Shown here piece by piece: positions 21,236 to 32,000 of a DNA stretch of 64,000 nucleotides. Position numbers and translations under genes: made by a program. The DNA comes from Paraconiothyrium sp. Pb-2020 (taxonomy: Eukaryota > Ascomycota > Dothideomycetes > Pleosporales > Didymosphaeriaceae): the NCBI GenBank assembly GCA_022419385.1, contig JAJUBI010000001.1:6138001-6202000 (forward strand), given 5' to 3'. Within the stretch, counting starts at the first letter, position 1, and each line of letters starts with the position of its first letter. The notes beneath the pieces are model-generated. The model did not search any database, was not told the origin of the DNA, and was given only the letters and a program-made list of their open reading frames with translations.

Positions 21236-22136
21236 ATTCTCACTTCTTACGCCTAGTGCGGATCCCACAGACGAATCGGTCACACTTTCGCTTCCACTCA
21301 TATGGCCCTAGTAGCCCAGGTATTTTTCCGCTTTTCAGCAGTATGAGATTAATACCGACCGATTCGTCATTTTGCGTTCAGATTGTGTGAGCATTTCAGT
21401 GTTTCTCGGTCAGATATTTGCAGAGACTGTTAGCAGATTGGCGTTATTCTTTTTCAAGGAGATAGTATGCTATACCCAGGAGTTCTATATGGATTGCTTG
21501 CGATCCTTCCATGAGCCATAGGGCTCTGCCGCACATGGTACGGCATGTGGAAGTGATCGGTATTGCCTCAAGCGATTGGCGTAGATAGGCAACTAGCTTG
21601 TGCAGGAAGAGGTGGGAAGTCAAGCACGAGCGTTGTAGCTATACAGCTTATGTTGTCAATATAGCATATGTTGGCCTGATCAGGTGCAACCTGCGTGCGA
21701 ACTCGTCATCTCAACACTCTCACGATGCATAGTCCGGTGGGCGCACCAAGTGAGCAACGGCACGATGTATTTCAACAGAGAAGGATACTGTAGAGACACG
21801 GCAAGTATGAATGCACACTTGAGAATTGCAGCCCATGTCAGAAGAGGCCTGTAGTCGAGTGTCGTGTGGAGCTCTTTCTGTGTTGACATGGTTCCTTCCG
21901 TTCAGGACCGCCTCGTGGCGCCACCTGGGCACGCATTTGGACCAGTGACCTCTTCGTCACGCATCTCTCACTCTCATCTTCACCTTTGCCATAGTATTTC
22001 AACCTTCGGTGGACCTGTGGCCCGCGCGTCCCGAAAGCTTTCGCTCCCCGTTGACTTATAAGCTCTCGCTCCTCTTCGACTCTCGCTCATTTACCATTCG
22101 TTTCTACTGTGCCCTCTACCGCAATTCCCTCACATA
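21236..22136. other. Intergenic, no recognised gene
   Basis: KAR9 3' flank and presumed promoter of the LmbE-like gene. No RNA gene or repeat is recognised. Confidence 0.5.
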
Positions 22137-23299
22137 ATGCTTGTACCGGTACTCTTCTACGGGCTGCTACAGGTTTTGGCCGCGCCCGCTGTCAATGGCA
22201 AAGGGTTGATCGAGGTCGCTGATTTCGCTCAACTGGGCGACGACTATAACTGCCCTGGGTGTGTTCTGCTACAACCTGTACTCCTGCGATCTTACTGACT
22301 GATCCAGTGGGAACGTCTACTTTGTTGCTCATCCAGTCGATGCGTTGCTATATCATAATCCAGACCTCTACCATGATGTCCATACCTTCAAATGCACCAC
22401 ACTGGTGATGTTCACCGCTGGCGATCGTGGGGTGAAAGACACCAACTTCACCGACTCGCTCGAACGCGGGCTCGAGGCATCCTACAACTTCATGGCAGGC
22501 GCACCGGTCAATCAAACTGGCTGGGACGGTGTAAAGGTCGCCTGCGGTGATGCCCTCATTACACTTCGCTATCCAAAGGACGCAAAGGGTCTCTTGCTTA
22601 TCTGTAAGCGCAAATGAGTGAGCCCGTGTGACCTGTACTAACGGAGTGTAGACTTGCGTTTTCCGGACGGTGCTTCGGATGGACAAGGCTACAAAGAGAC
22701 GGGCCAAGTGTCTCTCAAGAAGCTCTATCAGAATCGCATCAAGAGTATGACATCCATTGATAGGGAGATAACTTACGACCTCGAGGGACTGAAGCATATC
22801 ATCTCCATCATTCTTCAGTGGAAGAGCCCCAAGTTCATCCGCACCCTCGACGACGTGGCTCCGATCGCGAACGATGGCGAATATACCGCGGAGCATGCAG
22901 ACCATTCAGTGTCTGCGCGGATCGTACACGACGTGATCAAGGAAAACAAAGTTCCTGGTAACGTAACAAGGTAATTTCCTCACTTTTTATTCCTCGATTG
23001 GAATGTGCGACTAATCTACCTCCAGCTACGGTGGAAACCGGATTCGCAACCTCGACCCAACACTGGAGAAGCTATCTGACGACTTCTCTGTCAAAGTAGA
23101 CGCTTACACTGAGTATGCCAAGTACGATAAAGACATGGTGAGTTGCTCTGCCATCGCCGGTCGTTGCGAGGTGCTAATACAGGCTTAGTGCAAGGGTTTG
23201 TTGGAGTGCTTCAAGAACTCAGGTCTTATGCCTAAAGAGGTTCCGGACGACGTCAAGTACACGGTCGACTACCTTGATCGGGAGTATTACGTCACTTAG
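22137..23299 (+). CDS. Secreted LmbE/PIG-L-like protein with altered active site
   Basis: Five exons (22137-22258, 22308-22603, 22652-22970, 23026-23137, 23189-23299) give 319 residues with all phases consistent. It opens with a hydrophobic signal peptide (MLVPVLFYGLLQVLAAPAVNG). The mature part belongs to the N-acetylglucosaminyl de-N-acetylase superfamily: NVYFVAHPVDALLYHNPDL, then CTTLVMFTAGDRG, LYLRFPDG and the distal zinc motif EHADHSVSAR. In active members the first motif is AHPDDE-like, where His and the second Asp bind zinc and the first Asp is the general base. Here it reads H49-P-V51-D52, so both zinc ligands remain but the base is Val (GTC, 22336-22338). The protein may be inactive or non-catalytic. 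The C-terminus has paired cysteines (CKGLLEC). Confidence 0.85.
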
Positions 23300-23829
23300 G
23301 TTGAGCATTTATCAGCGCATGAGACGTCTCGGTTTCTCTCCACCTCGTTCCATGGTGGTATTGCTTGGGGAATCTTCGCCCTGTTCTCTTTGGAGAGCTT
23401 GTCTTCTACACTGTGGGATATGACTTACATTCGGCGAGGTGCTACATATACTAGCGAGATAGGGTCAGGATTCTACGTTAAAGACGGGATATTCAGATAG
23501 ATCTGCCAGTAATGCAATTTGTTCTCGATGCAAAGCAAAAAGATCCATGGTTGAAGTCCGAAGCATTGCTCAGGAGAACACCTGAGCCTGGGTTCAAAAT
23601 CTGGGGTGAAATGACGCACGTGCTCCCGTGGTCAGACAAAGCGCGCTAGGCCTGGGTTCACCACAACAACGTCCGCCCGGCAACAATCCCTTTCACATTG
23701 CGCCGCTTTGGCTTTTCGCAGCAATTCACTTCCCGATCATGGAGTGATAACAATCATCGAAGAACTTTAACGTGGAGAACGCACCGACGATCCATTACTC
23801 GCGACCGACAATCACAGACAAAATAAACA
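23300..23829. promoter_or_regulatory. MAD1 upstream region
   Basis: About 530 bp with no gene. It contains a CACGTG E-box core in GACGCACGTGCTCC around 23616. Significance is unknown. Confidence 0.35.
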
Positions 23830-25989
23830 ATGGCCTCACGAAAACCAAACCAACCGAGCTTCGACTTTTTTTCTGGCGCGGCTATTGATAATTCTCCACA
23901 ACGACCGCGCGAACCATTGCGCGAAACTTTCAGGACGACACTACGAACCTCACAGAGCGCCGCGCCGCACACGGTTATCGCATCGGATACGGTCAACGAA
24001 GATCTTCGGACGCAGATCAATACCCTTCGCTATGAGCTAGAGACGGCAAAACAAGATCACGAGAAGTTGAAGCTGGAACACAATGCGGAGCTACGCGATG
24101 CGCAGAACCGCGCGGAGGGAGAGTTCAGGAAGGCGCAACAGGCGGAAGCGACGAGCTCTCTAGCAACAAAGAAATATGAGGTGCTGCAGCGGGAGATGTC
24201 AGAGGTGCAGGCGCGGGCGGAAAATGAAAGGCAGGATCTACAAAAACGACTGCAGGCTTCGCAGGCGAAGGCCTCGCAACTGCAAGAGGACGCTGATGAG
24301 GCGAAGGAGGAGCTGGCGTCAACACAGAGACAAAGCGAGCACCAGTATGGTACGCTACAGAGGGAGTGTAAGACATTGAAAGAGTCGGTGGAAGACTTCA
24401 AGGAAAAGGCAGACGAGAAGGCGCACGCGCTGCAGGTTGTGCAGAGGAGGTTGTCTGAGAAAGAGACGGAGGTGGGAGAGCTGGAGGCAGAGGTACTGCG
24501 CTTGAAGGCGATCACTGGAGACGCGGACACCATTGCCGTCATCAAGAAGGAGCTTACCGAGCAGGTGGCGCATATCAAGAAGCTGGAGAACTTGACGCGC
24601 GAACAGAACACGGAGCTTAAGCAGTACCGGAAACAGCAGAAAGCGATTGAAGTCATTGAGGAGGAGAAGAGGACGCTGGAAGTGAAGTTACGTCTAGCAG
24701 CAGACTTACAAAGTCAGCTGAATGAGGCAAAGGTCCGAAATGAGGCACTCGAAGCTGAAAGGAACTCTTGGACATCGTATCTTGAGAACGAAGCAGATAC
24801 TGATGCGCAATTTGAAACGCCTGAAGACCTTGCGCGCGCTTACATCCGCGAGCGCTTTGAAAAGACCGATTACATGAACCGCCTTGGGGAGATCAAGCCC
24901 GAACTCAACGTAAAGGAAACCATCATACAGGCGCTTGAGGACGAGAAAGCCAAACTCCAAGCCGAAATTGCACAACTCAAAACGGCCACGCCGGCCCCTA
25001 GCGCCGACGAAGTCAAAGCCCGTGCAAGACTAGAGCGCCAAAAGAATCTCGCAACGAAAGAGGTCGAATTTCTTCGCGCCCAAATCAAAGCCTTCGATGA
25101 CGAAGAGCGCGAAATGCACCCCGAAAACTTCGACGCCGCGAAGACGGACCGTATCAAAGAGCTCGAAGACCTCGTCGACCAATACCGCGCCGAGATTTCC
25201 AATCTTCAAGCCGACCTCGCCACACCCTCCCAACCTGTCACCATAGCAGCAGGCCAAAAGCGACCCCTGGAAGACGACTCCGCAGACGAGCGCGTCGGCG
25301 AATTGCGCCGCAAAAATCGCCAACTCCAAGACGACAACGCCGCGCTGACCAAGCGCGCCAAACTCATAGAATCCGAGTACAAAGCGCAACACTCGCAGCT
25401 CAAAAAGCTCAAAGAATCTTCACGCGTGCGCGTCCTAGAGCTAAAATCCAACCCCACCGCCGACGCCGAAGCCCTCAAGCTCTCCACCGTCCGCACCCTC
25501 CGCGAGGCAAACGAACAACTCCTATCCCAACTCCAGGGCACCACCCCGCCTTCCGCCGTCCCCCTCGCCCAACTCACCGCCGCACACGACATGCTGGCGG
25601 AAAAAGACTCAACCATCGCGTCCCTCACCAAGAAGGAAAAACGCCTCAAGCAAATCTGGAGCGCGAAGGCCCTCGAGTTCCGCGAGGCAGTCGCCTCGAT
25701 CCTCGGATGGAAACTAGACTTCATGCCCAACGGGCGTGTAAAGGTGACATCCATGTTCAGACTGCCTGAAGACACCTCTGGTGGCGAAGGAGAAGAGAAT
25801 AGCATTGTGTTCGATGGAGAGAAGGGCACGATGAAGGTCAGTGGGGGCGAGAGGAGCGCTTTTGCGGGGGAGATTAGGGATAGTATTGTTTATTGGGTGG
25901 AGGGGAGGAAGGAGATTCCGTGTTTTTTGGCGGCGCTTACGATGGAGTTTTGGGAGAAGAAGTTTGGGGATAGTACGGTTAGGATGTGA
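23830..25989 (+). CDS. MAD1: Spindle assembly checkpoint protein MAD1
   Basis: A single-exon 719-residue protein, almost all coiled coil from about 55 to 610, with a compact C-terminal domain. Mad1 sits at unattached kinetochores and nuclear pores and recruits Mad2 to block anaphase. The Mad2-interaction motif (basic-hydrophobic-hydrophobic-x4/5-Pro) is seen as RVLELKSNP at 534-542. The RLK motif that contacts Bub1 is at 605-607 in KRLKQIWSAKALEFREA, followed by the conserved ILGWKLDFMPNGRVKVTSMF start of the C-terminal RWD-like fold. Size and order match known fungal Mad1 (about 700-750). The start is the first ATG, in good context (ACAATGG). Confidence 0.93.
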   Translation: MASRKPNQPSFDFFSGAAIDNSPQRPREPLRETFRTTLRTSQSAAPHTVIASDTVNEDLRTQINTLRYELETAKQDHEKLKLEHNAELRDAQNRAEGEFRKAQQAEATSSLATKKYEVLQREMSEVQARAENERQDLQKRLQASQAKASQLQEDADEAKEELASTQRQSEHQYGTLQRECKTLKESVEDFKEKADEKAHALQVVQRRLSEKETEVGELEAEVLRLKAITGDADTIAVIKKELTEQVAHIKKLENLTREQNTELKQYRKQQKAIEVIEEEKRTLEVKLRLAADLQSQLNEAKVRNEALEAERNSWTSYLENEADTDAQFETPEDLARAYIRERFEKTDYMNRLGEIKPELNVKETIIQALEDEKAKLQAEIAQLKTATPAPSADEVKARARLERQKNLATKEVEFLRAQIKAFDDEEREMHPENFDAAKTDRIKELEDLVDQYRAEISNLQADLATPSQPVTIAAGQKRPLEDDSADERVGELRRKNRQLQDDNAALTKRAKLIESEYKAQHSQLKKLKESSRVRVLELKSNPTADAEALKLSTVRTLREANEQLLSQLQGTTPPSAVPLAQLTAAHDMLAEKDSTIASLTKKEKRLKQIWSAKALEFREAVASILGWKLDFMPNGRVKVTSMFRLPEDTSGGEGEENSIVFDGEKGTMKVSGGERSAFAGEIRDSIVYWVEGRKEIPCFLAALTMEFWEKKFGDSTVRM

Positions 25990-26481
25990 GGGGGAGGGAG
26001 GGATGCATGGGTTGGCGTTGAGGGAGGAGTTCTGGGCGGGTATCGGCTGGTGTTTGGAGGGCTTGTGTTTGAGGCCTTGTATTCAGGAGGCTACTTTGCT
26101 GTCTGTCGTATATTTCCGCTTTAGTCCGATACCAACATCGATAATGCTGAAGTCACATTTGGTTCCGTCATTCGCTAGCGGGGACCAGAGATGGTCTGAT
26201 CCATTTCACTAGAGGGAAAACATCCACTATCAATTCAATTAGTATGCGTATCGCGATTACTTCTCTTGGTTTGATTCAATCATGGAGAATATCTGATTGT
26301 AGGCTAATACTTAAACCGACCTAGAATATACAGTGTCCGTAAGGTTGCCTCGGTGATGAACCTTATTAGACGCCCTTTTCGACCAGTTCGCCAAACGCCG
26401 CGCCAAATGATGCAACTTTCTCGTACTCCTCCCGCTCTTTCTTGTCTTCTTTTCCGTAGCAAGTGTCGAACTGCCAAGACC
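25990..26481. other. Convergent 3' region of MAD1 and RPB5
   Basis: About 490 bp between the two convergent stop codons. No gene is recognised. It presumably holds both polyadenylation regions. Confidence 0.5.
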
Positions 26482-27308
26482 TCATATAGCCCAGCGGTAA
26501 CTCGCATATCTTCCTGCCGTCTCCGACTTCCTGATGATCTTGACAACCTGCCCTCTTCTCAGCCCGTAGTACTTGGCCACGGGATCCGTCACCTGGATAC
26601 GCGGCAGCTGTGTTTCCTTCAGACGGTATCGCTTGAGCAACTGCTGCTTCTCCTCTGCGCTAAGCAGCAAGTGCGTAGGGACCAACTCGTGCTTTGTGAT
26701 ATTGATCTTGAGATCTTGCTCCAAGAAGACCTCGACGCCGCCATTGGGTCCGTTACCCAATTGAGCCGCGCCACGAAGGGCTCGCATGGCCATTCCGGAC
26801 AAAGGCTTGACGACGATCATGATGCCTGAGTAGTAGGAGCCCGTGGTGAGGTGGGTGATGAAGTCACGTAGGTGCTTCATGCCGAAGGCTTCGTCGCCGT
26901 TGAACTCAACCCAGAGGGTGCCGATCTGGGGTTCTGGGGCAGGGATCTTGGGCGTCGCGGGCGGCGTGTATTTGCGGACCATGTCCTCGGAGGGGATAGC
27001 GGAGAAGTTCATCTGGCCGCGACTGCGAGGTCGTTAGTCAGTCTTCTTTCCTCCATCGCGCTTGAAGAGGGACATATGCAGACGCACTTTATCATGCCGC
27101 TCTCGGTGCCGAATTTCCGCGAGAATTCTTCAAAGCTGATGTTGCATTCTTCAGGAAGGACGTTGTAGCCCTATACGCGGCGGTCAGCGCTGCAACGCGA
27201 ATGCGCCTCGAAGGCACTAACCCTGTCTCTGCACATCTCCTTCGTTGTGCGGTAGATGCGCCACATGTCCAGCAGCTCCTGCCGTGCTTTATGATCGCTT
27301 TCTGCCAT
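26482..27308 (-). CDS. RPB5: RNA polymerase I/II/III shared subunit RPABC1
   Basis: Three exons (27222-27308, 27088-27170, 26482-27022) give 236 residues, against 215 in yeast Rpb5. The joined N-terminus MAESDHKARQELLDMWRIYRTTKEMCRDRGYNVLPEE is the usual Rpb5 jaw start. After the second intron comes RGQMNFSAIPSEDM. The highly conserved C-terminal assembly domain is complete: ITKHELVPTHLLLSAEEKQ, LLKRYRLKETQLPRIQ, DPVAKYYGLRRGQVVKIIR and the last residues YRWAI. Introns are GT-AG and phases agree. It is divergent from PPM1, sharing a 225-bp intergenic region. Confidence 0.97.
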
Positions 27309-27533
27309 AATGTCTGCGCAGGGTATGGGTGTGTCGTGGAGCGTGGACGGGCGAGGAGACGCAAGACAAAGTAAAGATGGCTGCACGTATAAAGAAAATC
27401 ACCAAGTCGCGAAGAAGCAGCTCGGAGCCTTGGCATGCAGATTCGCGCCTTCCTGTTTACGGTGCTAGTGCTCGTGCCCCGCGGTCCGCCCCGCCAAAGC
27501 TCCGTTGTGTACTTTCATGCGACAGCGAACGTC
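27309..27533. promoter_or_regulatory. Bidirectional promoter region RPB5/PPM1
   Basis: Only 225 bp separate the two diverging start codons, so both core promoters must overlap or lie back to back here. No TATA box is obvious. Confidence 0.6.
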
Positions 27534-28711
27534 ATGTCTTCTAACAACCAGATACCGAACCTCAAGACTCTCCTAGGCAGGGGTCGCGGAGGCGGTCTCA
27601 GAGGCCGAGCAAGAGGCGGACCTGGAGCGCCAAATCAGAGCAGCGAAGCTGCACGCGATAATGCGATACGCGGCACCGATCAAGACGCGGCGGGGAGCAG
27701 GGTGAGCTGCGTAGAGCTTGGTTATCTCGACGATCCATATGCGAAGCTCTTTGCAACCCAAGCTTCTACCAGACGATTACCTCTCTTAAATAGAGGTATA
27801 GTTTCCCTCTCCACTCTTGGAAACAAGATCTAATTCCCGGCTCAGGAACCTACGTCCGCACCTCTGCAGTGGACCACCTCATCGACCTCTTCATCACCAC
27901 CCCCACGCCCTCTCTCAAACAAATCGTCTCTTTCGGCGCTGGCACCGACACGCGCTACTTCCGCCTCCGAGACAAGTACCCCAACGAGCATATAGTCTAC
28001 CACGAACTCGATTTCCCCACCAATACCGCCGCAAAACTCTCCTCCATCCAGCGCTCCCCCGAACTCCAAGATGCCCTCGACGCCTCCCACTTCCCCCTCG
28101 TCTCGCACGGAGACTCATACCACAGCCCCTCGTACAACCTCCACGCGCTAGACCTGCGCTCCCTCGCCAACGCCACCCCCGAAACCCTCCCACAACTACC
28201 GCACCTCGACCCAAACAAACCGACACTCATCCTTTCAGAAATGTGCCTGGTCTACCTCCAGCCATCCATCGTCTCGAATATAATGCACACCTTCCTCACA
28301 CACTATCTCTGCCCTAGCACTCCTGCGTCCCTCGTACTGTACGAGCCTATCCTCCCACACGACGCTTTCGGCCGCACTATGATTTCGAATCTATCCACGC
28401 GCAATATCGCTCTGCCTACTCTTCTCTCCTATCCTGAATTAGGCGACCAGCGCGCGCGGCTGAAGCAGTATGGCTTTGTAGACGGTGCCAGGGCGGCGGA
28501 TACGGCGTTCATATGGCGGGAGTGGGTGAGCGGAAAGGAGAAAGAGAGGGTTGCAGGGCTAGAGATGTTGGATGAGATGGAGGAGTTGGAGTTGTTGTTG
28601 AGGCACTATTGTGTGTGTTGGGGTTGGAGGAATGGTCATAGCGACGGGGAGAAGCAGGGCGATGACGCGGTATTTTCGAAGGCGTGGAGTGAGGTTGGGG
28701 AGATGGGATAG
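27534..28711 (+). CDS. PPM1: Leucine carboxyl methyltransferase 1 (PP2A methyltransferase)
   Basis: Two exons (27534-27795, 27846-28711) give 375 residues. The enzyme methylates the C-terminal leucine of the PP2A catalytic subunit using S-adenosylmethionine and so steers holoenzyme assembly. The N-terminus carries an Arg/Gly-rich stretch (LGRGRGGGLRGRARGGPG, about 14-31). The methyltransferase core has the SAM-binding motif VSFGAGTDTRYFRL, the acidic VYHELDFP loop and the LILSEMCLVYL strand typical of LCMT1. The 50-nt intron starts GTATAG, ends CTCAG and keeps phase. The C-terminal part (LELLLRHYCVCWGW) matches the family end. The start is the ATG giving the family-typical IPNLKTL block. Confidence 0.92.
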
Positions 28712-29024
28712 CAGAAAGGGGACGAAGTTCGGAGGAGATAGTAAGAACCAGTGGAAGAACGTATCATTGACGACGCAGAACTCGCTGCAGAGCTATCTTC
28801 CAGCGCTCAACGCAGCCAACACATGTACTGTGAAAAGGTGGCTATACAAGCAAAGCAGAAACGAACATTCATGTACAATCCAAGCCATGTCCAGACTTAT
28901 GCTTCCACATGAGACGTCGTGATGCATTAGTACCCCTGGTCCCGAGCGCCGTACGTAATACACCCGAAGGTATCCAAACAGAGCAATTATACCCAAAACG
29001 GTGAGTCGTGTACGATGGGGATTT
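28712..29024. other. Convergent 3' region of PPM1 and the histidine kinase
   Basis: About 310 bp between convergent stop codons. Nothing recognised. Confidence 0.5.
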
Positions 29025-32000
29025 CTAGCCCGTCTTACTGCGCGCCTTTGTTTCTACCTCGGGCGTCTCCGCATGTCCGTTCTCCGGCTCAGGTGGGTAC
29101 CACCGCTGCGTCGTATTCATCCTGATACTCGGTGGCCTGCTCTTCTCTCCTTGCCCTCCATCCGGCAAAGGCGGCGACAACGCAGGCGGCCCCTCTCCAT
29201 TCCAAATACGTTCCTTCGCGGCCCTGACCTCAGGATCGTCTGCGTCTTTCAGAGCCTCCTTTACTAGCTTCTTCGCCTCTGCCTGCAGATCCGGAATCTT
29301 CTTGTCTTCTTCAGCCTTGCTCAGGTAACTCTCGAGTAGACCCTTCAACGTCTGCGCCCTCACTGGCTTGGCCAGATAATTGTTCATCCCACTCTCGAGG
29401 CATTTCTCCCGATCGCCCTGGATGGCCGACGCCGTCATAGCTATGATGAGTATATTCCTTATAGCGGGATCTTTGTGTTTCCGAATGAGCTTCGTCGCCT
29501 CATACCCATCACAATGCGGCATCTGTACGTCCATCAGAATCAAATGGAACGGCCTTCCTGAGTCTGAAGCTCTTTCGAGCGCATCGATGGTCTTGAAACC
29601 GTCGAGGTATGCATCGCACTTGAATCCAAGTTTTTGGACGAACGAAATCGCGATGCGCTGGTTGATGAGGTTGTCTTCTGCGATGCAGATACGCAGGTCG
29701 GACCGTGGGATCGTGGATAGATCGATTGTTTCGCTGGACTGCTCATGACCGTTGTTTTCTTGGGAGGAGAGTTTCGCCATGGGGTCGGTGTCACGGGTAG
29801 AGTGGTGCCGGGCTTGGCCAGCGACCTTTTGTACCTAGTGGGGTTAGTAGAGGCACGATAGGGTAGAAGGGGAAGAAAGACTTACTTTCTGGAAACGGAG
29901 TGAGAAGGAGACGGTTGTGCCGACGCCTGGCGTTGATTCGAGCCACACACGGCCTTGCATGACATTTTCGATGAGGGCTTTGCAGATGCTCAGACCGAGG
30001 CCAGTGCCACCGTAGCTACGGGAACTTGAGGATTCGATCTGGCTGAAGGGGAGAAAGAGTTTCTTTTTCTGCTCGTCCGGAATACCTATGCCCGTGTCGA
30101 TGACGCTACATGTCACATCTATCCATTCGTCGCTCTCTCTGTCGACTACCGCGCGCACCGTCACAGAGCCCCTATGAGTAAATTTGTATGAGTTGGAAAG
30201 CAGATTCATGAGGATCTGGTGAAGGCGAACAGGATCGCCCATGACTAGCAGTTCGGGATTCAGCTCGAGCTGTTCGACAGTTTTCAAGCCGCGCTCGGCA
30301 TTGGTATATGCGAGGGCTCGGACAACCTCAGTGATGGTTTCGTTGAGTGAAAGGGGCATGGAGATGACGTTCATCTTGCCAGCCTCCAGTTTCGAGTAGT
30401 CAAGCAGATCGTTGATGATGCTAAGTAGGGTATCGGCGCATACTCTGATGCTGTCGGCGTAGCCAGCCTGTTCAGAATTCAGCGGGCTGGCCTTCAACAG
30501 CTCGCTCATACCGATAACGCCATTCAAAGGGGTCCGCAATTCGTGGGATACATTTGCCAGGAACAGGGACTTGGCTTTGGCAGCTTCCTCCTTCAGCATC
30601 ATATTCCTGATTGCGATGGCCTCGGCCTCCTTGGCCTTGTTCTCTGCTGCTCTTGCCTGAGCAAGTGACCTCTTCTGCATCTCGAGCATAGCCTCGTTAC
30701 TCGCGCTAACCTTCTCGACTTTCTTGAACAGAAGGGCGTTCGCAAGCGAGATGGAAATTTGGTTAACCAGCAGGCGCAGGACATTCGTGTTCCGCTCGGT
30801 AAAGGAGTTTGGTGGACCTTCCACGTAGATCGAACCCATAAGATGATCTGAATGAATGATCGGTATACAAATAACGGCTTTACCATCCGGGTTTCTCTTC
30901 AAGTACGCCTCACTAACATTCGAGAACCGGTCATCCTCAAGAAGATTCTGGCAGAACACAATCTCCCGGAACCTGAGCGAATACAGTGTAACTTGCCTCG
31001 CCATAACATCCTCAATCGCATCGAGAGGCTGGCCGTTCGGGAACGAGGTCACAGCAGAAGACCCATCGTCGCTCGGGTCGTTGGTTGCAACGGTGGCGAC
31101 AGACCATTCGATCTGGGCGTCTTCCACGATGATGCCGCATAGCGAGGCTCCAGTCGATTCTAGGATTATCTCCGCCATTTTCCCCATAAGCTTGTCTATA
31201 TTGAGTTCGCTTGATAGGACCTGACTGGACTCGAGGATGGATGACAAGTCAAGCATGTCGAGGCCGTTTACGGAGAAGCCGTTTTGAAAGTCGTGCTCGG
31301 GGTTTTGGCGCTTGCCGGAGTTTGGCGCAAGCCAGTCCTGTGTCCTGTCTACGGCAGTTTCGGTCCCGAGGAGACGCTCGTGATCCTCGTTCTGTTCGAG
31401 CCTGAAAGAGGTGTTGTTGGTATCTATGATTGTGGTCTGCACAGCGACGTCCATTGTGCTGAGTGACGCTGTGCCACGCAATAGCCATTCGTACTTTGTA
31501 GTGAGCTGATTGGCTTTTCCAAACGCAGAGGTCCTGCGGTATATGGATACACAATCCTTCAGGATGTGGCGAGCTGGTCGGAGAGCCTTCTTCCTCAGAA
31601 GCCAGGAAGCGTACAGCTCAAACGCATGACCCTCGTCTAGCGCAAAACCATGGATTTCACCATGGTCCATCGCAAGCTCGTAGTTGATCAATGCCTCAGC
31701 CGAGTTCTTGTTGATATCGGCGATTCCTGCAGCAAGCATTGCTATCCAGTGCCTGTAGTTGACATCTGTGACCATGCAACATGCCTCAAGCCTTTTGATG
31801 GTTTGTGTAGCGTATCCCAGCCACCGCTCTTTGTCAAGATGCTCAGGTTCTTCTGTAAGCACTGCCAGGTATGCCAGAGACAAGTAGTACATAACTGCAA
31901 AAGTCAATCTCTGGCACCACAGGCTATCAACCATTGGCAGTAGCATCTCTCCAAGCGCGATCGCTTCGCGATTGAAACCGTAGAGAATTAGTATGGGTAA

